DNA of 64,000 nucleotides from Onchocerca volvulus (GCA_000499405.2 HG738139.1:9758616-9822615), one strand, 5' to 3'. Counted from the stretch's first letter, positions 1 to 14,043 are shown. Numbers and translations are program-made. Notes: a model not told the origin generated them from the sequence alone.

Positions 1-1019
1 AATTCTATGGAAGTAAATGGCAAACATGCAAGCACCTCACAACGATTAGTATTCTGATTAAGGCTATCATAGGGTTCCACAAATTCCGCTATTATCCATA
101 ACCATCCGTTACGTCCCACGTGTTTCACGCGCCTGATAAGCGTAGTGGTACTTCTCATTTGTTGTGATATTGCGTTAGGTAATGGTTGTTGTTGTTCAAC
201 TTGTTGTTGTTGTTGTTGTTGTTGCTGAACAGCTGGTAGACTATTCCCAATGATACCTGCCGCTTTTGTATAAACAACATCCAATTCACCGGTATTTAAA
301 TTGGCCCGAACCAAACGGCCCGTTAAATATCTCATTTCCGGATAGATGATTGTTGTAGCACTTTCGAATAAAAACATATAATTATCATGAACCCACGGCT
401 GACCGCAAAAACGCAAACCAGACATATGTGCAGTGAGGAAAACAGATTGCACTGGTGCATCCAGACTGATCTGAGCCACGTAGTAATTTTGGATCTGATC
501 ATTTTGAGACAAGAAAATAATGCCTCGCTCAGAAGAAGCTCTTGCAGAACTCCAGAAATGTGAGGTGTCGCTCAGTTGATAAAAGAGAGTTTTTCGAATT
601 CGAATTAATTCCTGAGAATGATCGAATCGAATTGCGTAGACGTGAAAGCATCCAATGGCGAAACATACCAGTATCCCCTCCAGTGAATTGATCTCATACA
701 GATGTTTCATTTGTAAAGACGGTGGCAAGTTGATGATTGCGTAGCGTCGCGCAACTCCTCGATGTAAATCCCATACGAAGAGTTGAGATTGTAGTTCCGG
801 ACCTTCACCGATCACGTAAACATATCGTGCATCTCTGCTCACCGAATAGTGATAAGTTACGCTTGGATAAGTCAAATCTTCGATTCTTTCATCCGCCAAT
901 GGAAAAATTTTTTGCGGCTTACAGCGGATAACTCCATCATTTCGCTTATTTTCAATTTTTTTAATCTCATCATTGTTGCCGGAATTGTGACCATTACTGC
1001 TCAATGCTGAGTCAATCAT
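1..1019 (-). CDS. unrecognised polyglutamine-containing protein, 3' part off the left edge
   Basis: One reading frame stays open on the minus strand from an ATG at 1019-1017 to the window edge, about 339 codons with no intron needed. The protein is hydrophilic with many alternating aromatic and beta-type segments, such as RDARYVYVIGEGPELQSQLF and EINSLEGILVCFAIG. This recalls a beta-propeller but no family motif is clear. A run of nine glutamines (one CAG, eight CAA), then VE and three more glutamines, lies at about 181-240. There is no signal peptide or membrane segment at the visible N-terminus (MIDSALSSNGHNSGNN). The start is inferred: it is the first ATG of the frame and follows a possible splice acceptor (AATCAG) about 18 bases upstream. 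It is transcribed away from the next gene. Coding status is fairly sure from the long open frame; function is unknown. Confidence 0.75.
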   Translation of the reverse strand, partial: MIDSALSSNGHNSGNNDEIKKIENKRNDGVIRCKPQKIFPLADERIEDLTYPSVTYHYSVSRDARYVYVIGEGPELQSQLFVWDLHRGVARRYAIINLPPSLQMKHLYEINSLEGILVCFAIGCFHVYAIRFDHSQELIRIRKTLFYQLSDTSHFWSSARASSERGIIFLSQNDQIQNYYVAQISLDAPVQSVFLTAHMSGLRFCGQPWVHDNYMFLFESATTIIYPEMRYLTGRLVRANLNTGELDVVYTKAAGIIGNSLPAVQQQQQQQQQVEQQQPLPNAISQQMRSTTTLIRRVKHVGRNGWLWIIAEFVEPYDSLNQNTNRCEVLACLPFTSIE

Positions 1020-1868
1020 TTCGTTTATATTCGAATACTGATTTGATTCTTTTTAAGTAAATTTTCCTTTATATGCTCTGAAGATTAATAAATTATATTA
1101 GAGAAGACTTATTCATTCAAAAACATTTACAGTGTAAGTTTCGAATTGAACTATTTGAATTTAATGATTTTATAAACACATACATTACTTATGAATCAAG
1201 ATCACTTCAAGTATGATGCAACCATGTAATCAACTTTTTTTTCACACAAAGCATAAATTCACATTAATTTTTGTATTTGAAAATCTCTGCCAAAATAGTC
1301 TTCATAATATTTTAAAAGAATTCAAAGTGAAATTTTCGATGTTTCCATGAAGTGACGATAAAACAGAACTCTGAACGCATTTCGTTCTAGCAGTACTGTT
1401 TTCAATAACTTACTATTAATGTAAATTGATTAAATTTGCATTCATTGCTTAAAATTTAAGACATTGCCACTTTATCCATGGTTATAATAAAATAAAATGA
1501 TTCAGTAAATTCTGTGACACTTCTTTTATAATTAATTCTTTTGCGGAAACAAAAAAAAAAAAAAGTTATGCAATTTTTAAGAAAAAAATTGGTTTACTTA
1601 AGGAGACTTTTCCATGATAACAATTCATTCCAACTTGTTTACTTTATCTCTTACAGTTGTATTTTCGGTAATATTGTTATTATTCTTGCTTTTCCCTCGC
1701 GGTTTAAATCTTTTGACCAATCTTTAACTGATTTAGAATAAGCGAACTGTAGAGAATTTCCATCGAGGACCGATTTTCATCAGTTTTTTTTTTTTTTTTC
1801 TTGCTTTGATCTTTAAAAAATTCTTATTTCTCTGAAATGATCGAAAGAAATGAACAGTTGCAGATCGA
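1020..1868. other. divergent intergenic region
   Basis: AT-rich sequence between two divergent genes, presumably holding both promoters. It contains short A and T runs (about 1551-1564 and 1786-1799). The short reading frames here have no splice or family support. No other structure seen. Confidence 0.5.
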
Positions 1869-3510
<1,642 letters not shown>

Positions 3511-4080
3511 AAGAAAAAACAGCATTGTACAATTTTACAATCGTTCCATGCAAAATTAATGACACACACTTATTGAATATCGACTAATAATACCGTTTAC
3601 ATTGATTTTGATAACAATAAATTTTACATCCCACCCCTTCGTTACATTTACTAAAGAGATATTCACACATAAATATTGAAATTAATATTATTTTTATTAT
3701 TATGATTGAATTTTACATCTTCTGTCAGAATTTTTGAGCAACTTATATTTGGTGGCATTCATCGAGAGAGAAGTTTTGGCACAATTTCAAGCTATGACAA
3801 GCATTCTAAACAATTATTTAATTGGTTTCCATTATTTTATCTTCAATAAAGGCATAGCAACCTTGAATACTTTTATAATAATCTCTTTCTAATCTGATTT
3901 GGTACGATTTCATTGATTCAGAATGCCAAATTGGTAGAATGCATCAAACCAAAATTATGTGAAAAATTATTTAATTTTAGGTGGCGAAAAAATTACTCTA
4001 ACAAGTTTTCCAATTTTTAACTTTTTTCAAATAATTCTTTGTGATTTACAGCAAATAAATTAAATTGTAGACGTAATACA

Positions 4081-4127
<47 letters not shown>

Positions 4128-4924
4128 GGAAATGCAATTAGCAGTTGTGACTTCAGGGTTGATTTTTTATTTTTATTTCTTGATTTTATGCCTTGCTAAT
4201 ATCTTTGATCTAAATAGATATTGGTCAAAATTTAAAGAGCAACATTGTAACGAAGCATTTCTTATTGTTATTAACTTTGAACTCCCTAAAACCGGGATTT
4301 TTTGTTTGATATTTCTCTATCTTTTTTTTAATTTTTTTAAAAAACCATAAATTGATCATTTCTTTAAAGTTTGGCATGCCTGCCTGAAATTTCTTATAAG
4401 AAATCACAAATGTTTTACTGTCTAGTTCTTCCTTTCTCAGATAAAACTACAGTCACGTTTTGCTGAAAGTCAAAGCCAAAGAATATTAAAATTAATTGAG
4501 CCAATATTCTGAAAAACTTCTTTACCGGATTGAAAGCAACAAGAATAAAATACTTCTAAATCATTAAATCAAATTCATCGTTAAGTCTGAATAAGTGTGA
4601 AGTGATATTTCGACTTCCATGAATAACTGACAAATTTATAGGATTATTCTACATATATTTATGCAAAAATATAAATATTCTAAATTTATTTGACATAACG
4701 CGGATATGTGCATTTACGCAGACAAACTTACATGTATATACATATTGAATAATAGAAATTTATGTATAACAATTTATTTCATTTCACCTTTCCGGCAGTT
4801 GCTCATCAATTTTTTGAAACTTAATTCTTATACAGCATTGTTGTGCAAAACTTGCGAAGCTAGCAATTTCATCCACGAAATCATTTACTGTATTCGCTTG
4901 ATCGTAAAAAACGCAAATCGCTTT

Positions 4925-5232
4925 CAGAGCAAACATATTAAAATGCACACTTTTTTACTTTGCTATGTACATCATCAATCTATAATTCTAAAATAAACTA
5001 AGTATTAGATTTGAACAAATAAATCATATTCCATGAAAAAACTCAAAAATTTATCATCATGCATTATCAGCACTTGAAAAAAAGTTAAATCCTTGTGGAA
5101 AGTGAATCGCTGATTGTAACGAAACAAAGGAAAGCAAGTTACAGTACAAAGAGAATTTTCTCCATTTTTGAGGATTCCCGAAATGACAAAAAGCCTTCAA
5201 GATATTAAGAATGGAAATAGTTTGGTAAAATT
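4925..5232. repeat. segmental duplication, copy 1
   Basis: This segment matches 6466-6759 in the same orientation along its whole length, with substitutions and small indels. Shared blocks include TTTTGAGGATTCCCG, GATTGTAACG, CCATGAAAAAACT and AATGGAAATAGTT. The reading frames are not conserved between copies, so the duplicated unit is probably non-coding. Confidence 0.85.
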
Positions 5233-6465
5233 GCATCATTTCATGCAGCCGCTGATCACATTTCACTGTATCTTCACTTAATTTGTCATCTCATCATAAA
5301 AAATTTACTTACATTGAATTTACGATTTTACGTTTTGTTTTGCAATTTGAGAATTAAACTCGTTAAGAAATTAATGTAAGTAATGTTGTAATCATGAAGA
5401 CAATGAGAAGCATTCAGATGGAGACGTCAGAAGCTAAAAAACTTGGTATAATTAAGAAATTAATATTTTTAAAATTAAAAACGATCATGTAAATTGTTGC
5501 GAGCGACAACAGTTTGGCATGAAAAAAACAAATTACATGTATGTTTTTTTTGAAAGTAAGAAAATTCCAATGTATTTCTTTTTCTCTGTCAATCGATAGA
5601 TCAAATCCAACAAATCTGAGTCTCTTCTATGATAGTTATAAAAAAACATTTTACGTTAAATAACCACATAAGGCTGATCAATCAAATATTTCGATAGTTT
5701 ATTTATTAAAAGCAATCAAATTTGATCCTGAATAGCAGAATAATTATTAAAATTATAATTTCAGTGTTATATACTAGGATCAATGTTACTGCTGGACATT
5801 ATATTTTTAATTATCATATTTTGCCCACCAGGAATTGTTTCCTTCTCGTCTCTAGGAAAAATATTTCAATGCATTTATTAATTAATTGATCAATAACTTT
5901 TCAATATCAAATTTAATTGGCTAAATGAAACAGTACGGTTTTCTTTATGCCTAATATCATGCTTTTAATTTTGAAGTTAATTTATAGGTATGAAAATTTG
6001 AAAATTTCCATCGTTCAAATTGCTGTTGGTTTAATTTCAGTTTGTTAAAATTGATGCAACTATATACATTTAAAATATAAAACGGTTGAACAAGAGCCTT
6101 TCTGACCAGAAGAAATGCTACTGATGAGGAAACGACAATCAGATAAAATTTAAACAAAAGTGAAAATTGAAGCAAAGTGGCTAATCGCAATGAAAATAAC
6201 TCTATTAGTATATTTATTTTCCAATATATTTTTCGATACAAAACATCAACTTTCAGCTTATTGAACTGTGATTCATTTTTGCTTCGACAAGGCTCAATTG
6301 TTAAAGATTTACTTTAAAAGTTTTTTCCAATCTAAATCCCACTCACATAATCGAAGAGAAATAGAAAAGAAATAACAGGTTGAAAAACGTGCAGTGTTTG
6401 TCAATTTTTTGAAATGCAAAAAAATCAGATTAAGCTTTCTTTCATTCTTGCTGGTGTCATTTTTA

Positions 6466-6759
6466 GAACAGGCATACCAAAATGCATTCCTTTTTGCTTT
6501 GATGTGTACCTCAATTTATAATTCTAATACAAAAATATTGTACTTGAACAATTAAATCTTATTTCATGAAAAAACTGGAAAATTTATTATTCTGCGTTAT
6601 TAACGCTTGAAAAAAAATTAAATCCTATATGGATTTGAACCGTTGATTGTAACGCAACGAAGGGAAATAAGTGACAGTTCAAGAAAAATTTTCTTCACTT
6701 TTGAGGATTCCCGGGATATGAAATAGCTTTCAAGATCGTGAAAATGGAAATAGTTGATA
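6466..6759. repeat. segmental duplication, copy 2
   Basis: Direct-orientation partner of 4925-5232, displaced by about 1.54 kb. See copy 1 for the shared blocks. Confidence 0.85.
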
Positions 6760-7288
6760 AAAATAAATCGAGAATTGCTCACATAGAAATTTTAATACAC
6801 TTCAAATGAAGCAATCTATTTTAAACTTTTAAGCATTAAACAAAGGATTAAAGTTATTATTTGCTTATTATTTCAGTAATACGGACATATGTAAAAATAC
6901 TTCTTCATTCTATAAATAACGCTGCATCATTTAGATCATTCTTTAAATTCAACAAATTTCAAAAGTCTTTTCACTTCATTTTTATGTTTGAATGTGAGCA
7001 GTGTTTTACAAAGGCTATATTACATTTTTATTCTGTGATCAGTTTCATACATTGAAATTAATGTAGAAAGAGTGAAACTACACATTAATATACAATGGCA
7101 AATTTAAATTTAAAATAGCTTTGTTTCTTTAAATTTTCCTCAAAAAATCCGTAATAAACTTAATCACGAAAGTTCTGAAGAAATTACAGGAAAAATAATA
7201 GCATTCCTAATTTCATTGATAATTTTGCTCAGTCATTGTGTGAATTATCGAACAGTTTCTGGATATAATTGAATATGTTTAGATATAA

Positions 7289-8051
7289 ATGTATTCTCCA
7301 CCGGATGAAGCAGCATTTATAGCATCATCGAATGTCGTCATCATCATTGCTACCATTGTTGTCATTTCGGCTGTCATCGATTGTTCAAAGAGAAAAGGTC
7401 AATTTCACGATAAACTCATCCACACAGTCCCATCATATTGCTACTATCATTTGATCTGTCAGACAAATGATAATTGACTTGAAGGTAATACTATATCAAT
7501 TTATTCAAATTCATAAAACTGATTTAAAAATGTTGACTCTACATCTGAAGAGGATTCAAATTTTAGAACTATCCGTTGAACCGACACAGGTGTCTATGGG
7601 AGAACATTCCAAAATCAGTGTGTTTACCAGAGAAGGTGAAACGGATATTGAAATGCCTTCACATTTAAACGTATGTACAGAAGCAAAGCTCAGAACTTCC
7701 AAATTTAATTCAGTTTAACATAGCACTTTAAAAAAGAAATAATCTGAACAAATTTAGAAACTAAAAGAAAGTAGGGAAAGCAAGAAATCAGATGAAGGAG
7801 AATCCAGTGAAGTGAAGAAACTCGATGACAAAGACAAGAAAAAAGAGTTGGGATCGAATCTTAACTTAAAGGAATCTGAGAAATATCATTCTGATAAAGA
7901 AAAACACTCTCGAAAGGAAGAAATGACTGCAAAAGACGATAATCGAAGTGGAGAGGCTAAAGATAAAGATAAAAAATCCACGAAGCAAACCCAACCATCA
8001 GATATGAAAGGATACAGCCATGAAAATGAAGAAAAATCAGCAGAAAAATAG
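7289..8051 (+). CDS. small single-pass membrane protein with charged tail, 3 exons
   Basis: Exons 7289-7397, 7567-7670 and 7758-8051 join in phase (1, 0) and give 168 residues. Exon 1 encodes MYSPPDEAAF, a single hydrophobic helix (about residues 10-30, SNVVIIIATIVVISAVI), then DCSKRK. Exon 2 is a short hydrophilic segment. Exon 3 is almost wholly charged, rich in Lys, Glu, Asp and Ser, with repeated KDK/DKDKK patterns. The ATG lies six bases after a TTTAG acceptor, suggesting trans-splicing. Start spacing, helix in exon 1, cysteine after the helix and a phase-1 intron just after the basic cluster match the gene at 1869. The two may be diverged tandem paralogues, but primary sequence similarity is weak. 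Function unknown. Confidence 0.65.
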
Positions 8052-8660
8052 AAAACTTGGAAATCTGAAGAGCATAAGAGCGGTAATTTTTTCGAAATTT
8101 TTCATTCAAATTCAATTCTTTAAATTTCGTTTGAAATTTCCCATGAATTTTTGCTTAAAAATGAAAAAATGAAAGAAAGTTCGAAGTTGGTCGAGAAGAA
8201 TTCAAAATTGAATTATACAGAAGTACAAATTTAATAAAAATGAACAAGTTATAGCTAACGATGGGCAAAAGAAAAAAGAAAATGAACAAAAAAAAAAGTT
8301 TACCCCACCTGAAATAATATATTTTTTTATTTGTGTAAATATATTTCAGCACTTTGAGATTTCCTATACTATCCTTCAATGTACTTTTCATCAATCTTAA
8401 TGCGAACAGCGAAAGTTATATTTTCAAAAGTTTTATGAAAAGATTCTCTACTTTGATTAACCATTTCGAATTATTCAAGACTTTATCAAATGTTCGATAA
8501 ACTTTATTTGGATGGAATTATCAGTTTTAGTCATATCATTGTATATCAATTGCTTGTGTATCTGATATGGCATTATTATATGCCAACTTATGCCAGAAAA
8601 TTGAAATTAGTTTATATTGTTAAAGAAATTCAAATATTAGCAATTTGTGTTTCTTGTTTG

Positions 8661-8820
8661 TATTATCTGGCGCTGATAACACTTGCGCATCTTTTTGTAA
8701 ATAGCTTAACATCAACAGCATATTATCCAGTGCTGACAAAGGTCGCGCACCTTTTAAAGTTTTATTTATTATCTGGTACCGAAAAGGATCGAGCATTCTC
8801 TAATGTCTTAACATAAACAA
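8661..8820. repeat. degenerate tandem repeat, about 46-60 bp units
   Basis: Units begin at 8661, 8721 and 8766 with TATTATCTGG or TATTATCCAG, followed by a shared pattern of (G/T)NNCGNGCA(T/C)CTTTT and, in units 1 and 3, CTTAACAT(C/A)AACA. Weaker continuation, with GGCTCGAGCAATCTTATTAT, is seen to about 8890. Confidence 0.7.
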
Positions 8821-9552
8821 CCTGTTACTGATAAGGCTTGTGTAGTCAGTTATCTTAACGAAAGTAGTCTGGCTCGAGCAATCTTATTATATCTCTCTTA
8901 ATTATATTACTATCCACCAATTTTGCTTAACCACTCTCAGCAACACTTCTTATTTCAAGAATCAACGCTCAACTCCAAATTTTTACTTCCACGCTCCTAC
9001 TTCCCTTACATAATCTTTATTTTTATTTTCATTAATCGCGCTGTAATATCATAATTTTGTTTTTCACGAGACTTATAATTAACGTGAAATAAGGTATTTG
9101 TCATCAAATCTCTTCTGCAGTCGTCTCACACTTTCTCAAGTAACTACATCAAAGCTCTCCCAAACACTTTAAATTATATATTTCAAATTAAAATAAGTCT
9201 TGAATAATCCAAAATTATAGCTCATATTATTAAGCAACATTAAACTTTCTTTTTTAAATAGATAGTTTGCATGATGTGCTCGAGATAAACGGAAGTATTA
9301 TAATGCAGCGCCAATAAATTGTTCCAAGACACACCACTTCTGTGCATGACTTTTGATTATTAAACTTTAAAGGAATTACTCAAACTCAGAAATGATTTTT
9401 TGTTAGATACTTAAAGATTGTATTTTTACTTTTGGAATTTATATCATTGAAATTTGAGCAGATGAAAACAAATAAAGATAGCAGTTATTTTAAAAGTTTA
9501 ACGCTTCGTAATGATCGAATCGAAAAAAGATCAGAACAGAGAGCAAAATCCA

Positions 9553-9656
9553 TTGGATAAGAACCAAATAATAAGAGATTCACATGAGATCAGATGATAT
9601 AAATCTTGGATAAGAATCAAGTGATAAGAAACAGACTCACAAATCGGATAATATTT
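9553..9656. repeat. 52 bp direct tandem duplication
   Basis: TTGGATAAGAACCAAATAAT at 9553 is repeated as TTGGATAAGAATCAAGTGAT at 9605. The similarity continues through AAGA..CACA..ATC-GAT to the end of each unit. Confidence 0.75.
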
Positions 9657-10169
9657 GTAAGAAAATGGTAGCTTAGAAGAATGATTTTCGTCGAAATGTG
9701 GAAACTTCAAAGATCAATTTTAAAGTGATTTCAAACTTAAATAATCTTTGCCATCATCGAAAGTTCTAGCTTAAGGGCTTTTCATTGATTGAAAGAACGA
9801 TATGATATGCTGATTAAATTTTTTCAAAATTTGTTATACGAAATAAACGAAAAATGTGCAAGATTGTTGTGGCAGAGATAGATACGGAAGCAATTTTGCT
9901 AAAGTTTGATGATGAATATTCTTTTAATTGCATGCATTAATTATGACATTAGAATATTAAATAAAATTTTAATATCTCAATGTGTTAAAATTTTTGGACT
10001 TCTTGTAATAGCCTTTTTTACTTGAGAATTTTTCATTTTCTTCAACGAACTAAATATTTTTTCGCGTAGAAAATCAATTTCCTTCAATCAGATGTTGTCT
10101 TTAAAAATCACAGATGAGTTATATTCATGTATATCTGTTTTATAACTCACCAGAAACCTCGCGTTTTTC

Positions 10170-10390
10170 CTAATTCCACATACAAATCGGTGAAGTTGGA
10201 CCCTGCCATGCTTGCTAATCCATGTAAATAAAAATGTAAATGTTCGTCTATTCAAAATCTTGAATCTCCTAAGTTCTTAAACATGTGATCTATTCGATCG
10301 CAAATTGTATCAAAATTCCAGATCAATCGGCGAAGAACTTTAAAAAATCGTGTGGAAATGAACAACGAACATTTACATTTTTATTTTTTA
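10170..10390. repeat. dispersed repeat with 22 bp inverted arms
   Basis: ATAAAAATGTAAATGTTCGT near 10228 is the exact reverse complement of ACGAACATTTACATTTTTAT at 10365. Both sides also carry AATCGG(T/C)GAAG. The right part, from about 10312, matches 38050-38140 (CAAATCAGTCGGTGAAGAAC, then AACGAACATTTATATTTTTA). The family is therefore dispersed, likely a decayed mobile element whose class is not identified. Confidence 0.65.
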
Positions 10391-10564
10391 ACTTATATTA
10401 AGCAGATAATCGAGTCAAGAGATGTGTAATATTTCACAATCATACCATCACAATCGTGATGTTAAAATTGGGCGAAGGTCTGGATGTTTGTGGAATGAAT
10501 TGCTGGGTTTGAGATATTAGAGAAGGGAGTTCAATTCATCGAGAGTTCATTGTGTGGGTATACA

Positions 10565-13500
10565 ATGGGACGAATCAGTCGAGTGGTACCGAAACAGTGA
10601 GATTTTCATTTAATATCATTATTGTTGCTCTCATTCTCATATTTCAATTCAGAGTTGAATTTAATATTTCAATTGAACTTATCATTATCACTTTAGAGCA
10701 ACACTGTCATTCTCAATGTTTATCATATAACAGGAAGAAGATTGATAACTCATTATATTTTCTAAAATTTTTCCCTAAAAACGGTCATTGGTCCATTTTT
10801 GCATAATTTTGTCATCAGACAGATTTGACAATCGATTCCATTGAAGGGAGAAAAAGAATTTAAGGAGTAATCAAACTTCTGATACAGTGAATGATGGTAA
10901 TGACAGTTTACACTTTTTTTTTTTGAGCAGTCAAGTTATATGACTTAGCAATAACTGGATGTGGAGTATACTGATTAGATTGTCCTGCTTGCATAAAGAA
11001 AGTTGGAGATTTGATTTTTTGCAGGAACATTGAGTATTTATATATTATATTAGTAATAACAGTAAGGTAATGTAAATTGTGCTATTTCCGGTGGTCATTT
11101 TTTAAAATTCAGGTCTTCTTTTAAGAAACTATTGCGAATAATGCTGTTTTTTTTATTAACTTATCCTGCAAACGATAAGTCTTTTATTCGAAATTCAATA
11201 ACTTCTTTTTTAATTTATATGTAGCGTTTTTGAAGAGTTGAATAATATATTCCATTTTCTTTTTCTTTTTATTATTATTATAAGCGCAAAGAACTATTTC
11301 CTTGTCGTTTAATAAGAATCTAAGCCAAACTATTGGAAAGAAATCTAGACACAATTCTCATTCCCATAAGAGTGGAATAAATACTGATGTGTGTTGAATA
11401 CATATGTGTTAATTGAACGATAAATGAAATGGCAAAATTCTTTCTAATAAATGATGGAGTTAGGAGAAAAATAGATCGTTTTCTTCATTCTTCCTTATTC
11501 CTTGATGTAATTCATTGTAATAGAAATAATATAAGTGCATGCTGTAATTGAATGAATGCGCTTAATATATTATCCCAGTTACTAAACTTTTTTTCAGGAA
11601 TTTGGCTTATTTGATATGTGTAAAATCTTTCCAACAAGTTTCTTTTAGATGGTTACGCTACGAACCAGTGGGACTACCAATACCAAACACACGGTTTTTG
11701 GTTTTCAAAACACCTCTCAGCATGACATTATCAACGAAAATACCGAAGGAAAAACGATTCACTACTTTGAATCTTTTGCAGAAAGTAAGTCGATCTGGGC
11801 AATGATGTTTGGAAGCGTTACATTTTATTTTATGAGACACTGACACTGCACTAGCACTGCACACTGACATTACACTGATACTACATTAGTTATTTTTGTT
11901 TTATTTTTATTTTTGATTTCTGCTCGCATTTGTAAATCTGGTCTCACGATTTTAACTTATAAATTTATACTTCAGTTTTTATTTCCTTTTTTTTTTTTCT
12001 TCTAATTGATCCACAATATTTAATTTCGATTAATAAATTGTTTGCGATGCCTACGAAGCTAAGAATGTTTACTTCAACTTTTCATTTCTTGATCCGAAAA
12101 ATCATTCTTTTGCATATAAAACAAATAATTGTACTTCTTAGAACAAAGTTTTTTCAGCTGGGTGAAAAAGGAATTCAGGTTGGTCTTATCATCGACTTGA
12201 CAGATACGGATCGTTATTATGAACGCAGTGATATTGAAGGAATGTGCATTTTATATGAAAAAATCAACTGTCCTGGTCGAGGTTTTATTGAAAGAGATGA
12301 TCTAGTGGATGCATTCAATGCTATTGTAGACAATTTTTTGGAATCGAATGCTGATAACGGTATTTCTTTTCACAATTGGCTTGAGAAGAGAATGAGAAAT
12401 TAAAATTAGTCAAAACTTTGGTATTATTTAAAAATTTTTACATACTGAAAATGATACTAGAGACTACTGATCATATTCATGTATCTCTATTTTTATCTAG
12501 TAGTTTTGTTTCTTTAGCAAACACAATTTTTTTTTTTTTTTGCAATTGCGTATTTTATGAATAAAAGTTCCAGAAATGATGATTGGCATCCACTGTACAA
12601 ATGGTGTTAATCGCAGCGGTTATTTGATATGTCGATTTTTAATTGACCGTCTGGGATGGTCTTCGCACGATGCTATTGATGGTAATTTATTCGTATTCAT
12701 AGATTTAAAATGTTATGAATTATTTTAAGCATAGTGAAATTTTCCCTTGAGCGGATTTGATTTTTAGCTTTTGAAAGGACTCGTGGCTATCCGATTGAAC
12801 GCGGATCTTACGTACAGGCATTACACAGAGCTGCGAAAGAAAGACGATCGAAAAAGTAAGCATTTGCCATTTAATATTCAAAAAATTCATCAACTTCTGC
12901 ATCAACTTCATCCATCAAATTTTGTATCTCTTATAAAAAATTTATATTTAGAGAGACTGGAAAGTTCTGAGTCGGTTTCCGGTATATTCAAAATAAGCAA
13001 ACACAAATTTATTTAAACAGTTCGTGATTCATTTTCTGAAAAAATTTAGTCATGAGTCTAGTCAAAGTTTAGAATTATGGTCTAAGATGTAATTAAATTT
13101 CTTGCATCAGCAGAATCAAACTTTAAGTGTAAACTAGTACGAGCTTTTCATCGCTTACTAATTCAATAGGCTTGAAATATAATTTTTTCTGATTTTACCA
13201 TGTTTAACAATGGTAATGTTTTTAGAAGACATAAACATATTGAAGAAGTGATTTCAAGTGATGAGTCCGAAATACAAAAAATGTTGAAGAAACGAACTAA
13301 ACACAAAAAAAGGAGGAAAAATGAGAATGGTTCTGGTGATGAAAATGGTACACCTGATATGGAGGCTGTTCTTAACCAGATGGCCATTGCATTTGAGGTA
13401 TCTTTATTCTCTTTCACGCTCATATGTTAACTCGTATATTTGAACTTCCGACATTTGATTTACTATTTAGTTAGAGTATCTGAGGAAAATTTTATCTATT

Positions 13501-14043
13501 TGAACATTTAGACGAATTATTTTGCCTACATTTAATGACGATATTCATGCTGAAGTCTTGTTTATCACAGCAGCACCAGTCATCATTGAATTCACTTAAC
13601 GAAGCATCGATAAATTTTGGAATGGAAGTAACTCCAAGTACTACAGAAATACAACAGCAATCACAAACCTCTTCACACATTTCTGCCGAAAATAGTCCTT
13701 TTATCGGTAGTACAGGTACTGGGGAAGAAGAGGAAGACGATGACCTCAGCGTTGAACAGGTGAGATTTATTTAAATATGTGAAAAATGACTTTTTTATTT
13801 GGAAAAATAAGAATTACATATAGTGTTTCTCCGATTGAACTTTAGTTCTTGTTAAACGAGTAAGTTTTCATTTTTCAGGATGTACAAACAGTGAGTACAG
13901 GTGATGAACCAGAGATCGAAATTTCGAAGTCGAAAAAAAGACGCGAAAGAAGATTAAGACTGCAAAAACAATTTGAATTGATGAAAACAGGCAATTTCTG
14001 GAAGATCAATGAGATGCAAAAGGAAAAATTTGGCACATCATAA
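10565..14043 (+). CDS. pir-1: PIR-1/DUSP11-type RNA 5'-triphosphatase, 8 exons
   Basis: Exons 10565-10596, 11649-11784, 12158-12359, 12574-12681, 12768-12855, 13226-13397, 13571-13759 and 13879-14043 stay in phase and give about 363 residues. The protein follows DUSP11 closely: VPKQWLRYEPVG, NTRFLVFKTPL, GLIIDLTDTDRYY, and the cysteine-phosphatase loop HCTNGVNRSGYLICR with C131 and R137. Then comes DAIDAFERTRGYPIERGSYV. These enzymes remove gamma and beta phosphates from RNA 5' ends. In C. elegans PIR-1 acts with Dicer complexes in small-RNA pathways (family knowledge). After the catalytic core is a tail of about 175 residues. It is acidic and Gln/Ser-rich in the middle (EEEEDDDLSVEQ) and ends in a Lys/Arg-rich helix-like segment (KKRRERRLRLQKQ). 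Exon 1 is tiny (32 bp) and inferred from phase and homology; it is the least certain part. Confidence 0.88.

Larger units (their letters stand above)
3511..7288. other. intergenic tract with a segmental duplication and a poly(A) run
   Basis: No coding gene could be supported. The tract holds a 40-base A run at 4082-4121 and two diverged copies of a roughly 300 bp segment (see the separate repeat entries). The short open frames, for example at 4706 and 5957, lack splice or similarity support. Confidence 0.5.
8052..10564. other. intergenic tract with short tandem duplications
   Basis: No supported gene. The tract contains three degenerate tandem repeats at 8661-8820, a 52 bp direct duplication at 9553-9656 and a dispersed or inverted repeat at 10170-10390. 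A 26-codon frame beginning MCKIVVAEIDTEAILLKF near 9854 looks slightly coding-like but has no splice or family support. Confidence 0.45.

Noticed and set aside
4082..4121. 40-base A run as the tail of a processed retrocopy
   Set aside because: The sequence before it shows no coding similarity and no target-site duplication was evident; a simple homopolymer is enough.
8490..8816. 108-codon forward frame of hydrophobic composition
   Set aside because: It runs through degenerate tandem repeats, with no splice signals or family resemblance.
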